Assembly: GCA_016295375.1 (NCBI GenBank)
Contig: JAEDLI010000012.1
Location: 1 to 35,777 of the forward strand
DNA length: 35,777 nt
Direction: 5' to 3'
From: Fibrobacter sp.
GTDB lineage: Bacteria; Fibrobacterota; Fibrobacteria; Fibrobacterales; Fibrobacteraceae
In this document: positions 6,405 through 14,230 of the stretch, piece by piece
Layout: every line of letters starts with the position of its first letter
Position numbering within the stretch: the stretch's first letter is position 1
The notes under the pieces: model-generated
Database searches by the model: none
What the model was told of the DNA's origin: nothing
Seen by the model: only the letters and a program-made list of their open reading frames with translations
Program-made: the position numbers and the translations under genes

Positions 6405-7574
6405 ATGTCTGATCGTTTTATCGTGACCGGTAACTTCACCGACGACCCCTTTGCCATCGACATGGCCCAGTACATCGGTCTTCGTGAAGATATTTCCGAC
6501 GTGGTCTCCCTGAAGACCTTTGCAAACTCCGAATTCTGCCCCCGCTACGGCCTGGACGTGGACGATATGGAACATGTCGGCCGTCGCCTGGAAGGCAAGA
6601 TTGTCTTGATTTGCTCGGTCTCGAACCACGAACGCAGCCGTAACGATTACGCCATGCGTAACTGCATTCTGGCCCGTGCCGCCAAGGACAACGGAGCCGA
6701 ACAGGTTGTCTTGGTTGAACCGGACCTGTTCTACAGCGCCCAGGATCGCGGCCCCCACCGCGTAGGCGAACTGGAAAAGGACCGCCCGGATATTGACCTC
6801 AAGAAATTTGACGGACAGGCTTTCACCAGCCTCCTGTATGCCCAGCTCCTCAAGACCTCTGGCGTGGATGCCGTGGTGACGGTGCACAACCACAGCGTGA
6901 AGGTGCAGAACCTTTTCGCCGACATTTTCGGCAAGGATAATTTCCACAATTTGATTCCCACGGACGCCTACGCCCACTACATCAAGAACAGCAATTTTGT
7001 GCAGACCGGCAAGGACGGTAACAACCTGGTGATTGTCTCTCCGGACAAGGGCGCACGCCCCTTCATGAACGCCGTCTACGAAGCCCTGGACCTGCCGGAA
7101 TGCAAGCGCGTGGTGATGGACAAGGTCCGTACCGGCGAACGTGAAATCAGCATGACTTTCAATCCGGAACTTTCCGACATCAGCATCGAAGAAATCGAAG
7201 GCAAGGACGTGATCGTGTTCGACGACATGGTCCGCACCGGTACAACGATCGTGCAGTGCTGCGAACACATCAAGAAGGGGAATCCCAACCGCGTGTGCTT
7301 CGGCGTGACCCACTTCCACACGAGCCCCGAGGCCCGCGAAAAACTGAACAGCCCGGCCATCGACGAAATCCTTACCACGTCTACGCTGCCCGACATCATG
7401 AACCGCGACTGCCAGGGACGCCTCCGCAAGAAGCTCACCGTGATGAAGCTCGGCAAGTGGATTGCCCGCCACGTGATGCAGATGTACGGTCTGGACGACG
7501 GACGTTTCGAGAAGGACTTCTACAAGATCGACATGTCCTCCAAGAACCCCCGTTGGCCGCCCCAGTTCTTTTAA
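6405..7574 (+). CDS. prs: Ribose-phosphate pyrophosphokinase (PRPP synthetase), long divergent form
   Basis: 389 residues; makes PRPP from ribose 5-phosphate and ATP for nucleotide, His and Trp synthesis in the cytosol. Family blocks, in order: FANSEFCPR (equivalent of the F-S-D-G-E strand), DLFYSAQDRGPH (equivalent of the Y-x-R-Q-D-R ATP-binding loop), VVTVHNHSVKVQNLF, VIVSPDKGA, VVMDKVRTGER (flexible catalytic loop) and the PRPP motif VIVFDDMVRTGTTI. It is about 70 residues longer than E. coli Prs (315), with an extended C-terminus rich in basic and aromatic residues. The consensus HAD/HXQ metal site reads HNHSVK, so this is a divergent member. AAGG lies 7 bases before the ATG. Confidence 0.88.
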   Translation: MSDRFIVTGNFTDDPFAIDMAQYIGLREDISDVVSLKTFANSEFCPRYGLDVDDMEHVGRRLEGKIVLICSVSNHERSRNDYAMRNCILARAAKDNGAEQVVLVEPDLFYSAQDRGPHRVGELEKDRPDIDLKKFDGQAFTSLLYAQLLKTSGVDAVVTVHNHSVKVQNLFADIFGKDNFHNLIPTDAYAHYIKNSNFVQTGKDGNNLVIVSPDKGARPFMNAVYEALDLPECKRVVMDKVRTGEREISMTFNPELSDISIEEIEGKDVIVFDDMVRTGTTIVQCCEHIKKGNPNRVCFGVTHFHTSPEAREKLNSPAIDEILTTSTLPDIMNRDCQGRLRKKLTVMKLGKWIARHVMQMYGLDDGRFEKDFYKIDMSSKNPRWPPQFF

Positions 7575-7599
7575 TCCATTCAACGGCTTATAGGTATTT

Positions 7600-8967
7600 A
7601 TGTCCGCAAAAGTAACAAGCAGCGATAAGATTGAGGAATTGTTCCCGGATACCCCTATCCGTAAAATCATCACGCCCATGGAACGCCTGATGAAGGTGGA
7701 AACCACGGGCGGTATCGTCCTTATCATCATGACGGTTGCGGCACTTTTGTGGGCGAACCTGAGTCCGGAGAGTTATCATCACGTTTGGCACTTGCCCTTT
7801 GCCCTGACCATCGGCAGTTGGGTAGGCGCTGCGGACTTGCACTGGTTTATCAACGATGCGCTGATGACCATCTTCTTCTTCAACATCGGTCTCGAGGTGA
7901 AGGGGGAGATTGCCTACGGTGAACTCCACGACCCCAAGGCGGCGAGCCTGCCGATAATTGCTGCGGCGGGCGGCATGCTGTTCCCCGCGTTGATTTACCT
8001 GGCTCTTTGTCCTGCTGGTGCTGGACACGGATGGGGAATCCCGACGGCCACCGATATCGCCTTCGTGGTAGGCTGTATGGCGATTCTCGGCAAGAAGGTG
8101 CCACATGCTTTGCGCGTGATGATTTTGACTCTCGCTATCGCCGACGATATCGGCGCCATCCTTGTGATTGCTATCGGTTACCCCAGCGGTGACGGAATCA
8201 ACTTTGCGGCTCTGGGCATGGGCTTTGTCCTATTGGCCCTGATCAATGTGTTCTTCCGCATAGGGGTCCGCAACTTGCTTCTGTTCCACATTATCGGCGT
8301 TGCGGTCTGGGCCTTCTTTGTCAAGAGCGGTGTGCACCCCACCATCGCGGGCGTGCTGCTGGGACTTTCTGTGCCTGCGAAGGCAGTTCTTGCCAAGGGC
8401 AAGCTGGCCCAGTTTGCCGGGAGCATTGGCGGCAAGCTTTCTGGCGAAACGAAGGACCGTAATGAGCAATACGAAGTATTTACCATGCTCAAGCAGGGTG
8501 CCCGCGAGAGCATTTCCATGCAGGAGCGCTTGTTCAAGCCCCTGGTGCCCTGGGTGAACTTCTTTATCATGCCGCTGTTCGCCCTGAGCAACGCAGGCGT
8601 AGAAATTAAGCTGGGTGGTGTAGAAGTCCCCGTGATGGGTGCGGTGGCCTTGGCCCTCGTGTTCGGCAAGCCCATCGGTATTTTCCTGTTCAGCCTGCTC
8701 TCCGTAAAGATTGGCATTTCCAAGCGGCCCAGCTACTCCTGGAAAGTTCTGTGGGGTGGCGGCATGCTGGCGGGTATCGGCTTTACCATGGCGCTCTTTG
8801 TGGCGGGCCTCGCCTTTGATGTAGGTGATCGTCAGGATTCCGCAAAGCTCGGCATTTTGCTGGGCAGCTTCAGTGCGGCGATTCTCGGCACCATCTACAT
8901 GAGCCTTGTCTCCAAGCCCCATCACGGCGAAGAGGCTGCAGAAGAATCTGCTGCGAAACACGAATAA
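7600..8967 (+). CDS. nhaA: NhaA Na+/H+ antiporter
   Basis: A 455-residue inner-membrane antiporter that expels Na+ in exchange for protons. NhaA signatures are clear: FFFNIGLEVKGEI, PTATDIAFVVG (148-158) and the paired aspartates of ALAIADDIGAI (D182, D183), the cation-binding site. About a dozen hydrophobic segments are present. The cytoplasmic linker near 270-310 is hydrophilic, as is usual in the family, and the C-terminus is a charged tail rich in Glu and His. The ATG follows prs by 25 bases, so the two are probably cotranscribed; the ribosome site is weak (AGG at 7592). It ends in a hairpin-rich convergent gap facing pta. Confidence 0.95.
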   Translation: MSAKVTSSDKIEELFPDTPIRKIITPMERLMKVETTGGIVLIIMTVAALLWANLSPESYHHVWHLPFALTIGSWVGAADLHWFINDALMTIFFFNIGLEVKGEIAYGELHDPKAASLPIIAAAGGMLFPALIYLALCPAGAGHGWGIPTATDIAFVVGCMAILGKKVPHALRVMILTLAIADDIGAILVIAIGYPSGDGINFAALGMGFVLLALINVFFRIGVRNLLLFHIIGVAVWAFFVKSGVHPTIAGVLLGLSVPAKAVLAKGKLAQFAGSIGGKLSGETKDRNEQYEVFTMLKQGARESISMQERLFKPLVPWVNFFIMPLFALSNAGVEIKLGGVEVPVMGAVALALVFGKPIGIFLFSLLSVKIGISKRPSYSWKVLWGGGMLAGIGFTMALFVAGLAFDVGDRQDSAKLGILLGSFSAAILGTIYMSLVSKPHHGEEAAEESAAKHE

Positions 8968-8992
8968 ATTAATTACGAATAAAGTAATTTCC

Positions 8993-9152
8993 GCGCCGAA
9001 GGCGCCTCATGACCGCTTACGCTTGCGTAAACGCGAGGCAAACTTTGTTTGCCGAAGTTTATGCTGTATTTCGAGAGGGTGTTAGGGAGGGCCGAGCCCT
9101 CCCTTGTCGTTATTTACCCCGTGAGCCACAAGTGCCTCGTATTAACGAGGCA
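8993..9152. other. Cluster of five perfect hairpins between nhaA and pta
   Basis: Perfect stems: GCGCC-GAA-GGCGC (8993-9005), TTACGC-TT-GCGTAA (9017-9030), GGCAAAC-TTT-GTTTGCC (9037-9053), GGGAGGGC-CGA-GCCCTCCC (9085-9103) and TGCCTCGT-ATTA-ACGAGGCA (9133-9152). They lie between convergent genes, so some may terminate transcription from both sides. None has a long U tract, although TTGTCGTTATTT follows the fourth. Confidence 0.75.
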
Positions 9153-9211
9153 TGGTGGCGAGAGTGAGCGCCAGCCCTGTACTTGATTGCCAAAGTCTAG
9201 CGCGAACGGTC

Positions 9212-10606
9212 TTAATTTGCCTGAACAGCCGTCAGCGCGATGGTATAGACGATGTCTTCTACCAGGGCGCCACGGGAGAGGTCGTTCACCGGCTTGGCCA
9301 AGCCCTGGAGCATGGGGCCGATGGCGATAGTGCCGTGGGCGCTCCTCTGCACGGCCTTGTAGCCGATGTTACCGGCAGAAAGGCTCGGGAACACGAACAC
9401 GGTTGCTTTACCGGCCACAGAACTTCCGGGGGCTTTCAGGGAGCCGACGCTTTCGACGGTAGCGGCATCATACTGCAGCGGGCCATCCACCAGCATCTCG
9501 GGGCGGGCTTCCTTGACCAACTTGGTAGCTTCGCGCACCAGGTCGGCGTCCGGACCCTTTCCGCTGTTCATGGTGCTGTAGCTCAGCATAGCCACACGGC
9601 TGGGCAGCCCGAAGGCCTTGGCGGTGTCGTCGCATTGCATGGCAATGCCAGCAAGCTCTTCGGCGGTGGGGTTCAGGTTAATCGCGCAGTCACCGTAGAT
9701 GTAGGTCTTGCCGGGCATGCACATGAAGAACACGGAGCTTACGGACTTGACGCCGGGAGCGCACTTGATGACCTGCAGGGCCGGGCGCAAGGTGTCTGCG
9801 GTAGAATGAACGGCACCGGAGACGAGGCCGTCCACTTCGCCCATCTTGAGCATCATGGTGGCAAGCATCACGTTGTCGGCGAGGGCCGCGCGGGCCTGTT
9901 CTTCGGTCATGCCCTTGGACTTGCGCAGTTCCACCAGAGTGGGCACGTACTTTTCGGCAAGTTCAGCCGTCGGTTCGATAATCTCGATATCGGCAGGGAG
10001 GGAAACGCCCTGTTCCTTGGCCACCTTGAAAATCTCGTCCTTCTTGCCCACCAGCACGGGTACGGCGATCTTGCGGTCAATGACCAGCTTCGCGGCCTGC
10101 ACGGTGCGGGGTTCAGAACCTTCAGGCAGCACAATGCGCTTCTTCGCCTTCGACGCCTTCAGGAGCAGGCCCGCACGGAACATGGCCTGGCTGGTCTTGC
10201 GTTCAGCAGCGGGGGCGGCAAATTCCTTCGCGAGGCACTTGGGGCAATGCATTATACGATTCGGGCAGAACAGGTCGGCATCTTCGCCATTGCAATAGAC
10301 CTTCGCATCTAGGGCGGTGGCGAGGTCGTCGTTGAACTTGTGGGCCAGCACGTCGTTCATGCCTTGTGCACCTTCCACCACCACGGTATCTACAGAGGCA
10401 AAGTCCTTCTGCAAGAAGTCGGCGGCAATCTTCTCCATCAGCACGGCGGAACGGTGTTCCTTCAGTTCCGCCGCCGCCTCGGCACCATTTGCGCAGGGCT
10501 TGTATACGGCGGTCTTGACGCCAGCGACAGCGGCGGCGTCCACAACTTCTTTTACCTTCGCGGCCATCTCAGCGGCGGCAGCGGCAACCAGAATTACTCT
10601 ATTCAT
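9212..10606 (-). CDS. pta: Phosphate acetyltransferase with a reduced N-terminal domain
   Basis: 464 residues. Pta interconverts acetyl-CoA and acetyl phosphate, the step before acetate kinase in acetate formation. The catalytic PTA domain starts near residue 140 (TSQAMFRAGLLLKASKAKKRIVLPEGSEPR) and continues through VDGLVSGAVHSTADTLRPALQ and the C-terminal NIGYKAVQR and GPMLQGLAKPVNDLSRG blocks. The N-terminal 135 residues look like a cut-down form of the BioD-like P-loop region of long Pta enzymes: VDTVVVEGAQG is recognisable but there is no Walker A motif. A cysteine group (CPNRIMHCPKC) follows. Total length is intermediate between short (about 330) and long (about 710) forms. ackA is not adjacent. 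Confidence 0.9.
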   Translation of the reverse strand: MNRVILVAAAAAEMAAKVKEVVDAAAVAGVKTAVYKPCANGAEAAAELKEHRSAVLMEKIAADFLQKDFASVDTVVVEGAQGMNDVLAHKFNDDLATALDAKVYCNGEDADLFCPNRIMHCPKCLAKEFAAPAAERKTSQAMFRAGLLLKASKAKKRIVLPEGSEPRTVQAAKLVIDRKIAVPVLVGKKDEIFKVAKEQGVSLPADIEIIEPTAELAEKYVPTLVELRKSKGMTEEQARAALADNVMLATMMLKMGEVDGLVSGAVHSTADTLRPALQVIKCAPGVKSVSSVFFMCMPGKTYIYGDCAINLNPTAEELAGIAMQCDDTAKAFGLPSRVAMLSYSTMNSGKGPDADLVREATKLVKEARPEMLVDGPLQYDAATVESVGSLKAPGSSVAGKATVFVFPSLSAGNIGYKAVQRSAHGTIAIGPMLQGLAKPVNDLSRGALVEDIVYTIALTAVQAN

Positions 10607-10667
10607 AACAATCTCCGTTTTTCGGCGCCAACGGGCGCCCTTAAAATTGAACGCCTAAAAATTAAGA

Positions 10668-10698
10668 TAAAAAAAGCCCTGCGGCAAAGCCGCAAGGC
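10668..10698 (-). terminator. Rho-independent terminator of rng
   Basis: On the minus strand GCCTTGCGGC-TTT-GCCGCAGGGC is followed by TTTTTTTATC: a 10-bp stem with one G-U pair and a U tract. It lies about 30 bases past the RNase G stop codon. Confidence 0.9.
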
Positions 10699-10727
10699 TC
10701 ATATTCACAGTTTCGAGGCGGTTGACC

Positions 10728-12263
10728 TTACGCGAAATTGTAAAGGTCCGTAATATCCTCGCCCGCCTTGTCGTACATCCAGAACTGGTTCACGTGGGCA
10801 TGTTCGTCTTCCACCAGGTCGATTTTCATGCTGTGCTTGTATTCCAGATAGTGGAACATACGGGCCATGTCCTTGCAGAACACGTCCACCAGGGGGCTGC
10901 TCACCACCAAGGTCACTTCCTTCAGTTTTCCCTTGCCGTGGGCGCGGGCCATCCAGCGGTCGATCATGCCCAAGGTAGATTCCAGCGTGGCAATGCGGCC
11001 ACCGCCGTGGCACACCGGGCAGATTTCCGTCTTCTCGGTCATCAGGTTCACGCGCACGCGCTTGCGGGTCACTTCCATCAGGCCGAACTGGCTAATGGGA
11101 GCGGGGCTGATAGGTGCCTTGTCCCGGCGGATCGCCTTGCGGAATTCCTGGTAAACCTTTTCGCGGTCCTCGTCGGTCTCCATATCGATGAAGTCGATGA
11201 TGATAAGACCGCCCACGTCGCGAAGCCGGAGCTGCTTTGCAATTTCGTGGCAGGCGTCGATGTTGGTCTCGAGGATGATCTTGCTCTGGTCCTTGCCGTG
11301 GACCTTCGGACCGGTATTCACGTCGATGGACACCAGGGCCTCGGTCTGCTCGATGACCAGGTTTCCTCCGCGGGGGAGCGGCACCTGGCGCTGCAGGGAG
11401 CGGGCGTAATCGTTTTCAATCTTAAAGTACTCGAACAGGCTCTCGTTACTGCTCCAGAGCTTCACCTTGTCCAGCTTGTCCGGAGACAGCACCTTCAGGT
11501 AGTCGCGAAGGGCGAAGTATTCGTCCCGGTTGTCGATGTACACGTAGTCCGTGTTCTCACCAAAGTATTCGCGGACCGTCTGTTCGATAGAATCCGACTC
11601 CTCGTAGATGCAGGTCTCGGCGGGCATGGTCTCGAAGTTGTACTTCGTCTGTTCCCACTTGCTCTCCAATTCACGCATCTGCTTCTGGATTTCGAATTCG
11701 GACTCGTTCAGCCCGTTAGTACGCACGATATAGCCCACGTCGCGGGCCTTCAGGCGGCGGACCACCTTCTGGAATTCCCGACGCTTGGCATGGTCGCGCT
11801 CGCGCTTGGACACGCCCACGAAGTTGGTACCCGGCATGCACACCAGGAACCGGCCTGCAAAACTCAGATGAGTCGTCAGACGGGCACCCTTGGTGCTGAT
11901 AGGTTCCTTCACCACCTGGACCATGATTTCCTGGCCTTCCTGGAGAATCTCGTCGATGGAGATTTCCTTGGAAGCGCCTTCCTCGTCACCGTCGTCGCCG
12001 TATTCCCGGCGCAACAGCTCGTTCCTGTCCATGGCGTCGTCCTGGTGCAGGAACCCCGCTTTTTCCAGGCCGATATCGATAAACGCGGCCTTCAAGGCGG
12101 GAAGCACCTTCTGAACGACACCCTTATATATATTGCCCAGGACCCTGGTAGAAGACACGCTTTCCACGACCAATTCCGCAAGTTCGCCGTCTTCCATGAT
12201 GGCGATGCGTTTTTCGTAGGGCGTCTTGCTAATCAGGATTCCGCGCTTACACTTATTTGCCAT
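10728..12263 (-). CDS. rng: Ribonuclease G
   Basis: 511 residues. RNase E/G family endoribonuclease that trims the 5' end of 16S rRNA and degrades mRNA. An S1-like RNA-binding region is near the N-terminus (NIYKGVVQKVLPALKAAFIDIGLEKAGFLH), followed by the GARLTTHLSFAGRFLVCMPG segment. The catalytic part has VSIDVNTG and GGLIIIDFIDME, whose aspartates bind Mg2+, and the Zn-link cysteines in CPVCHGGGRI. There is no long disordered C-terminal scaffold, so it is the G rather than E type. I chose ATG at 12263 because AGGAG lies 5 bases upstream; an in-frame extension to 12380 adds low-complexity residues without support. A terminator follows at 10668. Confidence 0.93.
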   Translation of the reverse strand: MANKCKRGILISKTPYEKRIAIMEDGELAELVVESVSSTRVLGNIYKGVVQKVLPALKAAFIDIGLEKAGFLHQDDAMDRNELLRREYGDDGDEEGASKEISIDEILQEGQEIMVQVVKEPISTKGARLTTHLSFAGRFLVCMPGTNFVGVSKRERDHAKRREFQKVVRRLKARDVGYIVRTNGLNESEFEIQKQMRELESKWEQTKYNFETMPAETCIYEESDSIEQTVREYFGENTDYVYIDNRDEYFALRDYLKVLSPDKLDKVKLWSSNESLFEYFKIENDYARSLQRQVPLPRGGNLVIEQTEALVSIDVNTGPKVHGKDQSKIILETNIDACHEIAKQLRLRDVGGLIIIDFIDMETDEDREKVYQEFRKAIRRDKAPISPAPISQFGLMEVTRKRVRVNLMTEKTEICPVCHGGGRIATLESTLGMIDRWMARAHGKGKLKEVTLVVSSPLVDVFCKDMARMFHYLEYKHSMKIDLVEDEHAHVNQFWMYDKAGEDITDLYNFA

Positions 12264-12412
12264 AAAACTCCTAAAAGTAAAGCAAAATCGATTAGACAAA
12301 CCCCTAAAAGGCCCTCCAAAAGTATGGAACGCCTCCGAACCCCGCCGGTTTCTTGACGGAAAGTACCGCCCGCCCGCCAAAACGAGGTCTAGGGACTTTA
12401 AATATATAATAA

Positions 12413-12440
12413 GTGGTTAGTGGTTAGTGGCTGGTGGTTG
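12413..12440. repeat. Degenerate heptad array, GTGGTTA type
   Basis: Four 7-bp units in register: GTGGTTA, GTGGTTA, GTGGCTG, GTGGTTG. It lies between the antitoxin 3' end and rng. Confidence 0.7.
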
Positions 12441-12480
12441 GGGAATTTGGGGCGAAAACGGGTGTTTTGCCTTGAACTTG

Positions 12481-12795
12481 TCATGCGGAAGACAGAACCT
12501 CCAACAATTCCCTCTTGTTTGCCCCAAGGACAAAGAACATCTTGATCATCAACTCCAGTGAAACACTTGCATCAGCATGTTCAACCTTCGCATATCGAGA
12601 CTGGCTTGTATTCGCAAGGACAGCCGCCAAAACCTGAGTTTTTCCGCAATTTTTCCGCTTGTTGACAAGAGCCTTTGCCAAAGCAACCTTCATTTCAACA
12701 ATTGCCATTTCGGCAGGACTTAATCCCCAAAAATCGCCCACATCACCAACTATCCAGCCTTTTTTCTCCAGACGCTCTTTTTTCTGCTTATCCAT
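12481..12795 (-). CDS. XRE/HigA-type antitoxin
   Basis: A 104-residue helix-turn-helix protein. The N-terminal GWIVGDVGDFWGLSPAE block and the HTH region (about 52-75: KTQVLAAVLANTSQSRYAKVEHADASVSLEL) match the XRE antitoxins paired with Gp49-like RelE/HigB toxins. Such proteins neutralise the toxin and repress their own promoter. GAGGGA lies 7 bases before the ATG and the gene begins 2 bases after the toxin stop, so the pair is cotranscribed in HigBA order. The likely operator is the palindrome at 13080-13094. Compared with homologues the HTH has Asn-Thr where Ser-Ser is usual. Confidence 0.8.
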   Translation of the reverse strand: MDKQKKERLEKKGWIVGDVGDFWGLSPAEMAIVEMKVALAKALVNKRKNCGKTQVLAAVLANTSQSRYAKVEHADASVSLELMIKMFFVLGANKRELLEVLSSA

Positions 12796-12797
12796 TT

Positions 12798-13064
12798 TTA
12801 GTCCCTCGAGTCATAAGATTTCAAGCGCTTGCAACAAAGTTCCAAAACTTCATCAGGCGTCTTGTTCGTTTTCTTTTCTGTCCATAAAATTACGATAATT
12901 GCATCCACATCGATCCGATAAAAAAGTCCCCATGTCTTATCCTCATCATTGATACGCAATTCATGACAATGCGCTCCTATTGAGGGCATAGGTCGGCTTT
13001 GCGATAAAGGTGGCGTTTGAGGTTGCTCGTGCAGCCATGCTATGGGTTTGTAGTTCTGGTTCAT
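12798..13064 (-). CDS. HigB/Gp49-like RelE-family toxin, probably internally deleted
   Basis: 88 residues. SRPMPSIGAHCHELRINDEDKTW, YRIDVDAIIVILWTEKKTNKTP and the C-terminal CCKRLKSYD are hallmarks of phage-derived Gp49-like toxins, ribosome-dependent mRNA interferases paired with XRE antitoxins. From memory of the family, a stretch of some 20-25 residues with a conserved Arg-Glu-Ala-Gly helix lies between the TPPFS and SRPMP blocks; here TPPLSQ joins SRPMP directly. The start codon has no ribosome site and lies 1 base downstream of a consensus -10 hexamer, that is, upstream of the predicted transcription start. The toxin may therefore be inactive or untranslated while the antitoxin persists. 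Confidence 0.65.
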   Translation of the reverse strand: MNQNYKPIAWLHEQPQTPPLSQSRPMPSIGAHCHELRINDEDKTWGLFYRIDVDAIIVILWTEKKTNKTPDEVLELCCKRLKSYDSRD

Positions 13065-13065
13065 A

Positions 13066-13094
13066 AATATATATCAGATTTGACATAATGTCAA
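13066..13094 (-). promoter_or_regulatory. Promoter and palindromic operator of the toxin-antitoxin pair
   Basis: On the minus strand a perfect -35 TTGACA (13094-13089), a 17-base spacer and -10 TATATT (13071-13066). The -35 is embedded in the perfect 15-bp palindrome TTGACATTATGTCAA (13080-13094), a plausible antitoxin operator. Confidence 0.65.
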
Positions 13095-13241
13095 GGGGTG
13101 TTTTTAAAACCTCCTTATGGTCCCTACGTGTATAGACGTATTTTTGCAAGAAAAATTGCCTTTGAAACGAGTAAAAAGTTTTTTCACAAACCTCGCCAAC
13201 GAACCTGACGAAATGCATTAGATTTTCTATCATTATTCACG

Positions 13242-14207
13242 ATGGGTCGTTTAGAAGTGTTCCATAAAGTTCTTTGCCTGGCGGCAATGGCCGCCGCCGC
13301 GGTTGCAGCCGGAGATTCCACCGCAATCCCTTCCGAAGGGCTTGTGGCGTATTACCCCTTCAACGGCACTTTCGAAAACAATGCCGGCACAGAAATCGCC
13401 ACCGCCGAAAACCACGGAGCCACATTTGCCACGGACCGCTTTGGCAACGAGAATTCCTGCATCGCCTTCGACGGCAACGGAGCCTACCTGGAAATTCCGG
13501 ACAACGACGTTTTCAGCATTTCCACCACAGGCGCCCTGACGGTTTCGGTGTGGGTAAGCCCCGAAGTGCTGAACTTCCAGAATGCCGAAGCCGGTGGCTA
13601 CGTGCACTGGATGGGCAAGGGGGAGCCCCACCAACATGAATGGGTGTTCCGCATGTACAACAGGGACCTTGCCCAAGGTCAAGAAAACCGGCCGAACAGG
13701 ATGTCCGCCTACGCCTTCAATCTGGAGGGCGGCCTCGGTTCCGGAAGCTATGTGCAAGAAGAAATCCAACAAAAAGAATGGATTCATTTTGTGGCACGCT
13801 ACGACATAGAATCCAACAAGATTACTTTGTTCAAAAACAGCATCCAGAAAGATCAGGACGATTTATATGACAAGACCTACGGCGTGCAAGTCCAAAACGG
13901 AACGGCTCCCCTCAGACTCGGGACCCGCTCCAAGTGGAGCTATTTCCAGGGCTGCATCGACGACCTGAGAATCTACAGCCGTGCCCTTTCCGAAAGCGAA
14001 ATTCTAGCGCTCTACAACGAACCCGCGCCGAAAAACAATACCGAAATAGAAAACCCCGAAGAACATAGCTCCAGTTCGTCGGAAGTCGTCAACCAAGAAG
14101 AGTCCCAGGCTATCTGGAAAAAGTCAAACCCCGTGAACCGCTCCAGAATCAATTCTCGGAGCAAGAAATTTTTCGACCTGAAAGGTCGCCTGGTGCGAGA
14201 GGAATAG
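13242..14207 (+). CDS. Secreted LamG-like (concanavalin-type lectin) protein with Ser-rich linker
   Basis: 321 residues. A signal peptide (VLCLAAMAAAAVAAG) precedes GLVAYYPFNGTFENNAG, the usual opening of a LamG/Laminin_G_3 jelly-roll domain. That domain continues to GCIDDLRIYSRALSESEILALYNE near residue 260, its typical end. Such domains bind carbohydrate or protein surfaces; the ligand is unknown. A short Ser/Glu linker (HSSSSSEVVNQEES) follows. The C-terminus is a basic stretch ending FDLKGRLVREE. That resembles the first strand of the type IX sorting-like tails of Fibrobacter secreted proteins but stops early, so the sorting domain is short or truncated. The ATG at 13242 gives a slightly long n-region; no strong ribosome site is visible. 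Confidence 0.8.
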   Translation: MGRLEVFHKVLCLAAMAAAAVAAGDSTAIPSEGLVAYYPFNGTFENNAGTEIATAENHGATFATDRFGNENSCIAFDGNGAYLEIPDNDVFSISTTGALTVSVWVSPEVLNFQNAEAGGYVHWMGKGEPHQHEWVFRMYNRDLAQGQENRPNRMSAYAFNLEGGLGSGSYVQEEIQQKEWIHFVARYDIESNKITLFKNSIQKDQDDLYDKTYGVQVQNGTAPLRLGTRSKWSYFQGCIDDLRIYSRALSESEILALYNEPAPKNNTEIENPEEHSSSSSEVVNQEESQAIWKKSNPVNRSRINSRSKKFFDLKGRLVREE

Positions 14208-14209
14208 AT

Positions 14210-14230
14210 GTTAGGGGCTAGATTCTAGCT
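14210..14230. repeat. Short heptad array at a convergent junction
   Basis: Three 7-bp units: GTTAGGG, GCTAGAT, TCTAGCT. It spans the 3' end of the HAD gene. Confidence 0.45.

Noticed and set aside
6357..7730. 457-codon open frame antisense to prs
   Set aside because: Shadow of prs; the plus strand carries the complete PRPP motif set.
10722..12356. 544-codon open frame antisense to RNase G
   Set aside because: Same shadow effect; the minus-strand product has all RNase G motifs and a terminator.
12961..13233. 90-codon open frame overlapping the toxin 5' region
   Set aside because: Overlaps the promoter and the toxin in another frame, and has no family resemblance.
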